A stretch of DNA of 33,326 nucleotides from Verrucomicrobiia bacterium. Its GTDB lineage: Bacteria > Verrucomicrobiota > Verrucomicrobiia > Verrucomicrobiales > Akkermansiaceae. The position numbers were made by a program, and so were the translations under genes. This document shows, piece after piece, positions 1-8,487 of this stretch (position 1 is its first letter; every line of letters starts with the position of its first letter). Under the pieces are notes generated by a model, which saw only the letters and a list, made by a program, of their open reading frames with translations, ran no database searches and had not been told where the DNA came from. The stretch spans positions 1 through 33,326 of the forward strand of contig JAUIJB010000043.1 of NCBI GenBank assembly GCA_030430455.1, written 5' to 3'.

Positions 1-1011
<1,011 letters not shown>

Positions 1012-1109
1012 GGCGGGGGCGGTCGGCGACCCGAGGCAGGCTCCGCGCCCTCCTGATGCGGACGGGTTTGACGCCTCGAGCTTCTTCTTGATAGCGTCCG
1101 GGATCCCTC

Positions 1110-1787
1110 GTGCCGATGCGCCTTCGACTCCTCATCCTCGTGCTGCTTGCGGCGACCCATGCCAGGGCGGCCGTGCTCTTTTCGCGGGATTACAACATCA
1201 CGGGGCTGGGTCGGGTCGACCAGTTGGCGTTCTCCGCCGTGATTCCCCTCGGCCCCCTGGCGGCCGTCTCGACGGTCGAGCTCGAGTTGAGCCATTCCTA
1301 CGTCGGTGAACTGGTCCTGACCCTCGAGGCCCCCACCGGACAGGAGTTCACCTTGCTGGGTAGCGATGGAGACAGAACCCGGGTCGGCGCCGGCAACGGG
1401 CTGCTGAGCGGCGTCGAGCTTTACACGCTGCGCAATCCGGCGGAGGCAACTTTGAGCGTCACCGACTGGGACTTCTCGGGCTACCAGCCCGGCGGTACCT
1501 ACGCCGCGCGGGAATGGCCGGCGGGAGCCTGGGAGGCGGGCACCTGGAACCTCACCCTGTTCAACAACGACCGGTCCTTCGCGGAGGATGGGGTCGTGGG
1601 AAGGGTGACCATGACCGGGGTGCCGGTTCCCGAGCCATCGGCCGTCGGCCTGCTTGCCGGCGGGTTTGCCGCCGTCGCCCTGCGCCGCCGCCGATGCCGA
1701 GTCGGGCGAGGCCTCGCTGCGAGTGCCCGACCCACTGCGGAAACCTTCGAGGTCGTTGCGAGAATGAGTGGAACGGGACCTTCCTGA
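1110..1787 (+). CDS. PEP-CTERM sorted surface protein with P-domain-like fold
   Basis: Secreted protein of 225 residues if the GTG at 1110 is used; an in-frame ATG two codons later at 1116 is equally plausible. A short signal peptide (about residues 3-20, MRLRLLILVLLAATHARA) precedes a beta-rich domain. The phrases VELELSHSYVGELVLTLEAPTGQEF and GTWNLTLFNNDR resemble the proprotein convertase P-domain found in many secreted bacterial proteins. VPEPSAVGLLAGGFAAVALRRRR is a PEP-CTERM sorting tail: PEP motif, hydrophobic helix, basic stop. Such tails normally end right after the Arg cluster. Here about 28 more residues follow, and they run across a hairpin-forming sequence, so the 3' end may have lost its original stop. 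No ligand or enzymatic activity can be assigned. Confidence 0.75.
   Translation: MPMRLRLLILVLLAATHARAAVLFSRDYNITGLGRVDQLAFSAVIPLGPLAAVSTVELELSHSYVGELVLTLEAPTGQEFTLLGSDGDRTRVGAGNGLLSGVELYTLRNPAEATLSVTDWDFSGYQPGGTYAAREWPAGAWEAGTWNLTLFNNDRSFAEDGVVGRVTMTGVPVPEPSAVGLLAGGFAAVALRRRRCRVGRGLAASARPTAETFEVVARMSGTGPS
1701..1731. terminator. Possible terminator hairpin inside the 3' end of the PEP-CTERM gene
   Basis: GTCGGGC (1701-1707) is complementary to GCCCGAC (1725-1731), with a 17-nt loop that itself contains the palindrome GAGGCCTC. It lies just after the Arg cluster of the PEP-CTERM tail, between two convergent genes whose stop codons are only 9 bp apart. No T-run follows, so the terminator role is a guess. 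Confidence 0.3.
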
Positions 1788-1796
1788 CCCCCACCA

Positions 1797-3080
1797 TCAG
1801 GACGCCGCGAGGGCCTGGTCGAGGTCCTCGAGGATGTCGTCGAGGTGCTCGATGCCGATCGACAGGCGCACCAGCTCGGGGGTGATGCCGCCGGCGCGCT
1901 GCTGCTCCTCGTTGAGCTGGCTGTGGGTGGTGGTCGCCGGGTGGATGGCGAGCGACTTGGCGTCGCCGACATTGGCGAGGTGCGAGACCAGCTTGAGCGA
2001 GTCGATGAACTTCGCCCCGGCCTCGGCGCCACCCTGGATGCCGAACACGACCATCGAGCCGCCCTTGCCCTTGAGGTATTTCCGGCTGCGCTCGAACTCC
2101 GGGTCGCCCTCGAGACCGGGGAAGCGGACCCACTCGACCTTCGGGTGGTCCTGGAGGTGCTTGGCCACCGCGAGCGCGTTCTGGCAGTGGCGCTCCATGC
2201 GCAGGGCGAGGGTCTCGATCCCCTGCATCAGGAACCACGAGTTGTCGGGTGCGATGCAGGCGCCGAGGTTGCGCAAGGGGACGGTGCGCATGCGCAGGAT
2301 GTAGGCCAGCGGGGCGAGCGGGTCGGGCAGGTCGTGACCCCAGCGCAGGCCGTGGTACGAGTGGTCGGGCTCGTCGAAGAGCGGGTGCCTGCCGGCCTTC
2401 CAGTCGAAGCGGCCGGAGTCGACGACGATCCCGCCGATGCCGGTGCCGTGGCCGCCGAACCACTTGGTCAGTGAGTGGACGACGATGTCCGCGCCGTGGT
2501 CGAGCGGGCGGGTCAGGTAGGGGGTCGAGAAGGTGGCGTCGACGATCAGCGGGATGCCGTGGGACTTGGCGATGTCGCCGATGGCGTCGAGGTCGGAAAC
2601 CTCGAGCGCCGGGTTGGACACGGTTTCGCAGAACAGCGCGCGGGTCTTGCCGTCGATCGCCCTGGCGAAGTTCTCCGGGTCGGTCGAGTCGATCAGCCGC
2701 ACCTCGATGCCGAGCTTGGGGAGGATGTCGTTGAACTGGGTGTAGGTGCCGCCGTAGAGGTTGCGCGCGGAGATGATGTTGTCGCCCTGCTCGGCGAGGT
2801 TGACGATCGAGTTGAACACCGCGGCGGTGCCGGAGGCGTGGCCGAGGCCGCCCATTTCCGGGGCCCCCTCGAGCAGCGCGACGCGCTTCTCGAGCACGTC
2901 GGTGGTGGGGTTCATCAGGCGGGTGTAGATATTCCCCAGCTCCCTGAGGGCGAAGAGGTTGGCGGCGTGCTCGGTGCTGTCGAAGACGTACGAGGCGGTG
3001 CGGTAGACCGGCACGGCGCGCGAGTGGGTGACGGGGTCGGGCTGGTGGCCGCCGTGGAGGCAGAGGGTCTCGAGTTTCAT
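1797..3080 (-). CDS. metY: O-acetylhomoserine sulfhydrylase (aminocarboxypropyltransferase)
   Basis: PLP enzyme of 427 residues that makes homocysteine from O-acetylhomoserine and sulfide, i.e. direct sulfhydrylation into methionine synthesis in the cytoplasm. It begins METLCLHGG-like (MKLETLCLHGGHQPDP) and carries the Cys/Met-metabolism PLP family signatures: HASGTAA for phosphate binding, VDATFSTPYLTRPLDHGADIVVHSLTKWFGGHG with the Schiff-base Lys206, and the C-terminal SIGIEHLDDILEDLDQAL. Length is usual for MetY (about 425-435), longer than MetB/MetC. The ATG at 3080 was chosen because family proteins start there; upstream in-frame ATG (3092) and TTG (3104) starts exist. It is divergent from the hydrolase gene and fits with the cysJIH and cysK sulfur genes elsewhere in the window. 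Confidence 0.93.
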   Translation of the reverse strand: MKLETLCLHGGHQPDPVTHSRAVPVYRTASYVFDSTEHAANLFALRELGNIYTRLMNPTTDVLEKRVALLEGAPEMGGLGHASGTAAVFNSIVNLAEQGDNIISARNLYGGTYTQFNDILPKLGIEVRLIDSTDPENFARAIDGKTRALFCETVSNPALEVSDLDAIGDIAKSHGIPLIVDATFSTPYLTRPLDHGADIVVHSLTKWFGGHGTGIGGIVVDSGRFDWKAGRHPLFDEPDHSYHGLRWGHDLPDPLAPLAYILRMRTVPLRNLGACIAPDNSWFLMQGIETLALRMERHCQNALAVAKHLQDHPKVEWVRFPGLEGDPEFERSRKYLKGKGGSMVVFGIQGGAEAGAKFIDSLKLVSHLANVGDAKSLAIHPATTTHSQLNEEQQRAGGITPELVRLSIGIEHLDDILEDLDQALAAS

Positions 3081-3181
3081 GATGGCGGACATCCAAGCGG
3101 ACAAGAGACCCGCAGGGGAAGCGGGAACTGCGACGCGGCGAGGATTGGACAGCCCGGGGGTTCGCGTTCAGGGTGGCCGCC

Positions 3182-4414
3182 ATGAAGCCTTGGGCAGTGC
3201 TCCCGGTCCTGGCGGCGGGGTTCCTCGCCTCCTGTGCCGGTCCGCCGAAACCGCAGTGGCTGATGCCGACGCCGGTGCTCTACCAGGACGGCCGGGTCGA
3301 TCCCTTCGGCCACCTCGGCCCGGAAATGCGCCACACCGGGGTCGAGGTGTTCTACACCACCAACCGCAAGCCGCAGGGCGACCACTACGGCAACGACGTG
3401 AACTCGGTGCTGCACTTCGGCACGGCGACCATGAAGCTCGGCGAGCCCGGCGACGACTGGGAGACCCTTGTGCTGGCCTCGACCACCGACCCGCGGCCGA
3501 AGCCGATGCCGGTCAACCTGGTGGCCTCGCGCGAGATCGGCACCGACGAGGACGACGGCGCGATGGAGGAGTGGGCGAAGGAGGTCGACCGCGCGCTGCG
3601 CGGGGTGCAGACGCGGGAGATCGTGCTCTACGTCCACGGCGCCAAGGTCGGCTTCCACCATTCCTGCGCCTTCGCCGCCGAACTCGACCACTTTTGCGGC
3701 CGCGACCTGGTCCCGGTCGCCTTCGACTGGCCGACCCACCAGGAGGTCTGGTCCTACGTCGACGGCGTCGACGTCGACCACGCGCGGCGCTCGTCCGGGC
3801 GCCTGGCGGAGACCATCCGGGTGCTGGCCGACCGGACGCGCGCCGAGCGGATCCACATCGTTTCCTGGAGCGCCGGCGCGCGGGTCCACTCGCGGGCGCT
3901 GGCGGAGCTGGCCGCGGAGGGGGGGATCGAGCGGGCCCGCCGCCGCTCCCGCCTCGGCGTGATGGCCTTCGCGGCGGGCGACGTGCCGGTGAGCGAGTTC
4001 CTCGAGCGGCTGCCGGCGATCCATGGCCTGAGCGAGCGGGTGCTGGTCTACATGTCGGACGGCGACGGCGCGGTGAAGTGGTCGTCGCGGCTGATGGGAG
4101 GCGGACGGCGGCTCGGGATGGTGCCGGAGAAGCTCAGCGAGGAGGAGCTCGCCGCGCTGCGCAGCATGCCGCGACTGGAGGCGATCGACACCTCCTACGG
4201 CAAGGACCGCCGCGGCTTCGACATCGTCGGTCACCGCTACTGGTTCCAGCACCCGTGGGTGAACAGCGACCTGGTGCTGGCGCTGCGGACCGGGGCTCCC
4301 GCGGAGCAACGCGGGCTGCGCCCGGCACCGCAGAAGGGAGCGTGGTGGTTCGGCGAGCACTACCCGCAGCGCATCGGCCAGGTCGGCCGCGGGCTGACCG
4401 GTGGGGAGTGGTGA
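3182..4414 (+). CDS. Lipoprotein alpha/beta hydrolase of the DUF900 type
   Basis: 410 residues from the ATG at 3182, which has an AGGG about 8 nt upstream; a GTG three codons earlier is possible. A lipoprotein signal is clear: MKPWAVLPVLAAGFLASC with lipobox LASC and Cys18 as the lipidation site, so the protein should be membrane-anchored outside the cytoplasm. The motifs EVFYTTNR, LYVHGAKVGFHHSCAFAAEL, PVAFDWPTHQEVWSYVDGVDVDHARRSSGRLAETIRVL and IHIVSWSAGARVHSRAL follow the DUF900 alpha/beta-hydrolase pattern. Ser230 in S-W-S-A-G sits at the nucleophile elbow; the first Gly of the classical GxSxG is replaced by Ser. The substrate is unknown. It is transcribed away from metY across a gap of about 100 bp. 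Confidence 0.75.
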   Translation: MKPWAVLPVLAAGFLASCAGPPKPQWLMPTPVLYQDGRVDPFGHLGPEMRHTGVEVFYTTNRKPQGDHYGNDVNSVLHFGTATMKLGEPGDDWETLVLASTTDPRPKPMPVNLVASREIGTDEDDGAMEEWAKEVDRALRGVQTREIVLYVHGAKVGFHHSCAFAAELDHFCGRDLVPVAFDWPTHQEVWSYVDGVDVDHARRSSGRLAETIRVLADRTRAERIHIVSWSAGARVHSRALAELAAEGGIERARRRSRLGVMAFAAGDVPVSEFLERLPAIHGLSERVLVYMSDGDGAVKWSSRLMGGGRRLGMVPEKLSEEELAALRSMPRLEAIDTSYGKDRRGFDIVGHRYWFQHPWVNSDLVLALRTGAPAEQRGLRPAPQKGAWWFGEHYPQRIGQVGRGLTGGEW

Positions 4415-4602
4415 GGGGGACCGCGGATGGGTTGAAACCAAAGTTGAACGCGGATGGACGCAGATTGGGGAAGGCGTCCGGAGCACTCCGCTCGTCCTCG
4501 TCCCTCGTCCTCGCAAGGGGAGGGACCGAGTCGGAGGCGACCCTCCAACTTCGATTCATACCGTGTCAGTGAAACCACCTGACTCTCCTGGTCGGGTGGG
4601 AT

Positions 4603-4701
4603 GGCCGCAGATTGCGCAGATGAGCGCAGATGGATTCTGAAATCTGCGTCAATCTGCGAACCGGAGCGCAGCGGAGATGGCCCTTAGGCAAATCTGCGGC
4701 C
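4603..4701. repeat. Nested inverted repeat built from GCAGAT words
   Basis: GGCCGCAGATT (4603-4613) is the exact reverse complement of AATCTGCGGCC (4691-4701). Inside it, CGCAGATTGCGCAGAT (4606-4621) pairs almost perfectly with AATCTGCGTCAATCTGCG (4641-4658). The result is a long potential hairpin made of one repeated hexamer, in a stretch that is clearly less GC-rich than its surroundings. Confidence 0.7.
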
Positions 4702-4753
4702 TCCCTTCCGTGGAACCTCAGAAGGTCGGATTGAATCTCAGAACTCGTATCAG

Positions 4754-4802
4754 GCTCCGACCTCCGACCTCCGACCTCCGACCTCCGACCTCCGACCTCC
4801 GG
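4754..4802. repeat. Heptanucleotide tandem array (CCTCCGA)n
   Basis: Five perfect consecutive CCTCCGA units cover 4761-4795, with partial units on both sides. It lies between a hydrolase gene and lipB, outside coding sequence. Confidence 0.9.
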
Positions 4803-4837
4803 CCGAGATCGAGATCGGGGACGACTGGATTGCGTGA

Positions 4838-5461
4838 TCAATCCACCCCGAACACCTCGCGGAAGGGCGGCTCGAAGGCGTGGGCGAACTCGTCGACGGA
4901 AACCGCCCGGCCGGCTTCCTGCTCGACGCAGGTCATCACCACGCCGTCGATGCCGCAGGGGGTGATGGCGAAAAAGGGCAGCAGGCTGTCGCGGGTGATG
5001 TTGATCGCGAAGCCGTGCATCGAGATCCACTTGCGCACGCCGACGCCGATCGAGGCGATCTTGCGCCCGCCGACCCACACGCCGGTGAGTCCGTCGCGGC
5101 GGCCGGCGGCGATGCCGAAGTCGCCGCAGGTGAGGATCAGTGCCTCCTCGAGCTTGCGGATGTGGGCGTGGAGGTCCCGGCCGCGCTCGCGCAGGTCGAG
5201 GATCGGGTAGCCGACCAGCTGGCCGGGGCCGTGGTAGGTCGCCTGGCCGCCGCGGTTGGTGACGACCACCGGCGCGGGCAGCTGCGGGGTGGCACCGAGC
5301 GAGCTTTGGTCGCGGCGCCGGCCGATGGTGTAGACCGGTTCGTGCTCGAGCAGGAAGAGGGTCTCCCCGCCACCGCCCGCGAGGATCGCGTCGACGCACT
5401 CCTGCTGGAGGGCGAGGCCCTCGGCGTAGGGGAGGTGGTTGGAGAGGTGGCGGGTTTGCAT
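4838..5461 (-). CDS. lipB: Octanoyltransferase (lipoate biosynthesis)
   Basis: 207 residues from the ATG at 5461. LipB transfers octanoyl from acyl carrier protein to lipoyl domains, the first step of lipoate synthesis. The diagnostic stretch RGGQATYHGPGQLVGYPILDL (residues 70-90) is present. Lys134 in GGRKIASIGVGVRKW and Cys169 in TPCGIDG match the catalytic Lys/Cys pair of the family almost residue for residue. HGFAINI is also typical. A longer in-frame version starting at 5512 would run through the repeat pair upstream, so the shorter start is preferred. It is the last gene of a minus-strand run, 75 bp after ruvC. No lipA is seen here. Confidence 0.95.
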   Translation of the reverse strand: MQTRHLSNHLPYAEGLALQQECVDAILAGGGGETLFLLEHEPVYTIGRRRDQSSLGATPQLPAPVVVTNRGGQATYHGPGQLVGYPILDLRERGRDLHAHIRKLEEALILTCGDFGIAAGRRDGLTGVWVGGRKIASIGVGVRKWISMHGFAINITRDSLLPFFAITPCGIDGVVMTCVEQEAGRAVSVDEFAHAFEPPFREVFGVD

Positions 5462-5484
5462 GGCTTGGGTGGCGATGCCCCTGT

Positions 5485-5536
5485 GCGCCTGAAAGGCGCC
5501 GCTCCGGGTCATGGCGCCTGGAAAGGCGCCACTCCG
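5485..5536 (-). repeat. Two tandem GGAGYG-anchored palindromes between ruvC and lipB
   Basis: On the minus strand GGAGTG (5535-5530) leads into the palindrome GGCGCCT-TTCC-AGGCGCC. GGAGCG (5505-5500) then leads into a near copy, GGCGCCT-TTC-AGGCGC. Each forms a 6-7 bp stem with a 3-4 nt loop. The first begins directly after the ruvC stop codon, where it could act as a transcript end or processing site. The same anchor precedes different palindromes at 18426-18531 and 33100-33172. Confidence 0.75.
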
Positions 5537-6040
5537 TCAGACCTGGCGGCGGGAGAGGAGCTTGGCGCGGAGGGGGTCGGAAGCCTGGAGGTGGGCGAGG
5601 CCGATGGCGATGGCGTCGGCGGCGTCGGCCGGCGGGGTCTCGGCCAGGCCGAGCAGGGCGCGGACCATGAAGGCGACCTGGGCCTTGTCGGCGGTGCCCT
5701 TGCCGACGACCGCCTGCTTCACCTTGCGCGGCGCGTACTCGAAGACCGCCAGCCCGGCATCGGCCGCGGCAATCAGGGTGGCGGCACGGGCGGCGCCCAT
5801 GGCGATCGCGGTCTGGTGCGACTGAACGTAGATGATGCCCTCGACGGCGACCTCGTCCGGCTCGTGCTCGCGGATCAGGTGGCTGATGTGGGTGCGCACC
5901 GCGGCGAGCGCGGCCGACTGCGGCAGCTTGGCGGGAATCCGGATCACCTCGTAGGTGAGCACCCGCGGCCGGGCGGGGTCGCCCTCGACCACGGCGTAGC
6001 CGGTGTTGCGGATGGCGGGGTCGATGGAGAGGACGCGCAT
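5537..6040 (-). CDS. ruvC: Holliday junction endonuclease RuvC
   Basis: 167 residues starting at the ATG at 6040. RuvC cuts four-way DNA junctions symmetrically at the end of homologous recombination. It starts MRVLSIDPAIRNTGYAVV. The four acidic catalytic residues are visible: Asp7, Glu67 in VAVEGIIY, and Asp139 and Asp142 in ADAADAIAIGLAH. The basic stretch APRKVKQAVVGKGTADKAQV is also conserved. Its start codon overlaps the stop of the upstream small membrane protein (TGATG), implying translational coupling. ruvA and ruvB are not in the window. Length agrees with the family (about 160-175). Confidence 0.95.
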   Translation of the reverse strand: MRVLSIDPAIRNTGYAVVEGDPARPRVLTYEVIRIPAKLPQSAALAAVRTHISHLIREHEPDEVAVEGIIYVQSHQTAIAMGAARAATLIAAADAGLAVFEYAPRKVKQAVVGKGTADKAQVAFMVRALLGLAETPPADAADAIAIGLAHLQASDPLRAKLLSRRQV

Positions 6041-6303
6041 CAGTCGTGCTTCGAATCGTAGTCCTTCCAGTCGGTGTTGCGGAAGAAGTGAATTCCGAGG
6101 CCGATGATGCCGGCCAGGAGCACCAGCCCGACGCCGAGCGCCACCAGCAGGATCGTCAGGGCGCCCTCGGGTCGGCCGTCGGGCGAGGCGCCGGCCCAGC
6201 GGGACAGGCCGATGACCGCGAGCACGACCAGCGCGAGGGGCAGGATCCCGATGCTGGCGACGAGGCAGCCGAGCGGCTCGCGGAACCTGGACATCCGCGC
6301 CAT
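6040..6303 (-). CDS. Small two-helix membrane protein, unknown function
   Basis: 87 residues. Two hydrophobic segments are visible, about residues 12-33 (CLVASIGILPLALVVLAVIGL) and 47-71 (ALTILLVALGVGLVLLAGIIGLGIHFF), joined by a short polar loop; the tail is charged (NTDWKDYDSKHD). No family was recognised. It sits between the helicase gene (6 bp upstream) and ruvC (1-bp overlap), so it is almost surely co-transcribed with both. This tight linkage and normal codon use support a real gene. Confidence 0.7.
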   Translation of the reverse strand: MARMSRFREPLGCLVASIGILPLALVVLAVIGLSRWAGASPDGRPEGALTILLVALGVGLVLLAGIIGLGIHFFRNTDWKDYDSKHD

Positions 6304-6309
6304 GGCCGG

Positions 6310-7503
6310 TCAGCGCCGACGCTTCTTGCCGCCGCGGCGCTTCTTGCGCACCGGCGCGCCGGGGGAGTCGTCGAGCAGCGCGGTGTAGATGTAGTCGAAG
6401 CCGTCGAGCTTCTTGCGCGGGATCTCCTTGTCGATGAACACCTCGACCGACTTGGCGAAGTCGAGCTCGTCGGCGGTGAGCAGGGTGAAGGCGTCCCCCT
6501 CGGCCTCGGCGCGGCCGGTGCGGCCGATGCGGTGGACGTAGTCCTCGGCGTTCTCGGGGACGCGGTAGTTGATCACGTGGCTGACGCCGGAGATGTCGAT
6601 GCCGCGGGCGGCGACGTCGGTGGCCACGAGCACCTCGTATTCGCCCTTCTTGAACCCCTGCAGCGCCTTCATGCGGTCGGCCTGGTTGATGTCCGAGTGC
6701 ATCGCGACGACCTTCTCGTGGCCCTCGCGCTTGAGCATCGCGCAGACCTGGTCGGCCTCCTTGCGGGTGCGGGTGAAGATCATCACCGAGTGGTAGTCGG
6801 TGCGGTCGAGAAGGGAGAGGAGCAACTCGTCGCGCTGGTCCATCGACACCGGGTAGAAGGCGTGGGTGACGGTGGCGGCCACCGCGCGGCGGGCGATTTC
6901 CACCTCGACCGGGTCCTTCAGGCACCACTGTGCGAAGGTCTGGATGGCCGGCGGCATGGTGGCGGAGAAGAACAACGTCTGGCGGCCGTCCCAGGGGCAC
7001 AGGTTGACGATCTTGCGGACCTGCGGGAGGAAGCCCATGTCGAGCATGCGGTCGACCTCGTCGAGGATCAGCACCTTGATCGCGTTGAAGCGCATGGTCG
7101 CGCGGTAGAAGTGGTCGACCAGGCGGCCCGGGGTGGCGACGACGATGTCGGCCTTCTCGAGCTGCTCGTTCTGCGAGCCGTAGCCGACGCCGCCGTAGAG
7201 CAGCGCGACCTTGCAGCCGGTGTGCTTGCCGTAGTGCTCGAACTGCTCGGCGACCTGGTGGGCCAGCTCGCGGGTCGGCTCGAGGACGAGGATCTGCGGC
7301 TCGCCGAGCGGCTCGATCTGGCTGAGCGTCGGCAGCGCGAAGGCGGCGGTCTTGCCGGTGCCCGTCTGGGAGGCGCCGATCACGTCGCGCCCCTCGAGGA
7401 TGAGCGGAATGGCCTGCGCCTGGATCGGCGTCGGGTTCTCGTAGCCGGACTCAGTGACGGCTTCCTGGACGGCGGGTGAAAGCCCGAGCGAATCAAATCC
7501 CAT
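6310..7503 (-). CDS. DEAD-box family ATP-dependent RNA helicase (RhlE-like)
   Basis: 397 residues. It unwinds RNA duplexes with ATP in the cytoplasm, in cold adaptation, ribosome assembly or mRNA turnover. The ordered motifs are present: Q-motif FDSLGLS...GYENPTPIQ (1-28), motif I ASQTGTGKT (44-52), PTREL (76-80), TPGR, motif II, motif III SAT (180-182), and the second RecA lobe with VATDVAARGID and HRIGRTGRAEAEG. Motif II reads DEVD (148-151) rather than DEAD. The C-terminus is a short Lys/Arg-rich tail (VRKKRRGGKKRRR) suited to RNA binding. Overall shape is closest to RhlE. The operon places it 42 bp after the Pro-rich protein gene. Confidence 0.93.
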   Translation of the reverse strand: MGFDSLGLSPAVQEAVTESGYENPTPIQAQAIPLILEGRDVIGASQTGTGKTAAFALPTLSQIEPLGEPQILVLEPTRELAHQVAEQFEHYGKHTGCKVALLYGGVGYGSQNEQLEKADIVVATPGRLVDHFYRATMRFNAIKVLILDEVDRMLDMGFLPQVRKIVNLCPWDGRQTLFFSATMPPAIQTFAQWCLKDPVEVEIARRAVAATVTHAFYPVSMDQRDELLLSLLDRTDYHSVMIFTRTRKEADQVCAMLKREGHEKVVAMHSDINQADRMKALQGFKKGEYEVLVATDVAARGIDISGVSHVINYRVPENAEDYVHRIGRTGRAEAEGDAFTLLTADELDFAKSVEVFIDKEIPRKKLDGFDYIYTALLDDSPGAPVRKKRRGGKKRRR

Positions 7504-7545
7504 GCGCGGAGGGCGTACTGACCGTTTTGGGGCGGGTCAAGGGGC

Positions 7546-8487
7546 TTATCCACCGATGGGTGGCACCGGGGAGTGGATCAGGAGGCATTCCTCGAGCAGC
7601 GGCTGGATCTCGGAGAGCAGCGGGTCGCCGGCCTCGAGCTCGGCCTGGAAGCGGGCCTCGATGCGCCGCAGGGCGTAGTCGAGGTCGCTCTTGACGAGGT
7701 CGTCGGGCTCGCCCTGGACCACCGCGACGAGGTCGGCGAGCTGGCCGCTGCGGACCAGCGCGCGGCGGCCGTCGTCGAGCCGCAGTTCGGGAAACAGCTC
7801 GCCCGAGGAGTCGCGCAGCTCGCTGGCGACGCGGTGGGCGAAGGGGCTGACCTTGCGCGCCGAGGCGTGGCGGGCCGGCTTGACGCTGGCGAAGGAGACC
7901 AGGGTGGTGTGCTCGCGGTCGAACAACAGCAGCTCCTCGACCCGGAAGCGGCGCATCTTGCGATGGACGATGTCGTCGTAGCTGCGCGAGGTGAGCAGGG
8001 CATTGAAGCGCCACAGGCAGCGGTGGGCGAGGTCGGGTCGGTCGAAGGGACCGGTGGAGTGCTCGGAAAGCGCGCGGCGCACGGTCGAGCGCAGCATGGC
8101 CTCGAAGTCGGGGTCGGTGAGGCAGCGCTGGTCGCTGCGCGGGTCGCCGACCAGTCCCAGCAGGGCCTCGGAAAGATCCGCATCGGTGAAGGCCGGGATC
8201 TCGTCGGGGACGGGCTCGGGCGTCTGGCCGTAGGGATCCATCGCCGCGGGCGGCGTCTGCATCGGCGGAATCGGGCGGCGGCTCGCCATCGACGGGTGGG
8301 AGGCCCCCATGGGCGGGATCGATCGTGGCCCCGCGGCCGGCGGCGCCTGGTGGACCTCGCCGAAGGGCGGCACATCCATGCCGCGTGGCGGGACCGGCTG
8401 GCGCGGGGGATCCTGCGGCATGCCGGGCAGCGGCCGGCGCGGTGCCGGCAGCGGATCGTCGATGCTGGTGGGGATCGGCGGAATCAC
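7546..8487 (-). CDS. Proline-rich N-terminus plus conserved helical domain, unknown function
   Basis: 313 residues, not assigned to a family. Residues 1 to about 95 are a low-complexity Pro/Met/Arg linker (PPIPTSIDDPLPAPRRPLPGMPQDPP and similar). The rest looks like a folded, largely helical cytoplasmic domain (DEIPAFTDADLSEALLGLVGDPRSD...RCLWRFNALLTSRSYDDIVHRKMRRFRVEELLLFDREHTTLVSFASVKPARHASARKVSPFAHRVASEL). No signal peptide or membrane helix is visible. It overlaps the coiled-coil gene upstream by 4 bp (ATGA), so the two products are probably made in step and may work together. Confidence 0.65.
   Translation of the reverse strand: MIPPIPTSIDDPLPAPRRPLPGMPQDPPRQPVPPRGMDVPPFGEVHQAPPAAGPRSIPPMGASHPSMASRRPIPPMQTPPAAMDPYGQTPEPVPDEIPAFTDADLSEALLGLVGDPRSDQRCLTDPDFEAMLRSTVRRALSEHSTGPFDRPDLAHRCLWRFNALLTSRSYDDIVHRKMRRFRVEELLLFDREHTTLVSFASVKPARHASARKVSPFAHRVASELRDSSGELFPELRLDDGRRALVRSGQLADLVAVVQGEPDDLVKSDLDYALRRIEARFQAELEAGDPLLSEIQPLLEECLLIHSPVPPIGG

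Larger units (their letters stand above)
4415..4837. other. Gene-free gap filled with repeats
   Basis: No credible gene is visible in these 423 bases. The left part carries scattered copies of the word GCGGATG/GCAGATT (about 4425-4470). The middle is a nested inverted repeat (4603-4701), and the right part is a 7-bp tandem array (4754-4802). The gap separates the plus-strand hydrolase from the end of the minus-strand lipB gene. Confidence 0.7.

Noticed and set aside
3081..3181. SAM-responsive riboswitch upstream of metY
   Set aside because: Only a short CCCGC/GCGGG hairpin can be seen; the about 100-bp gap has no recognisable SAM-riboswitch core.
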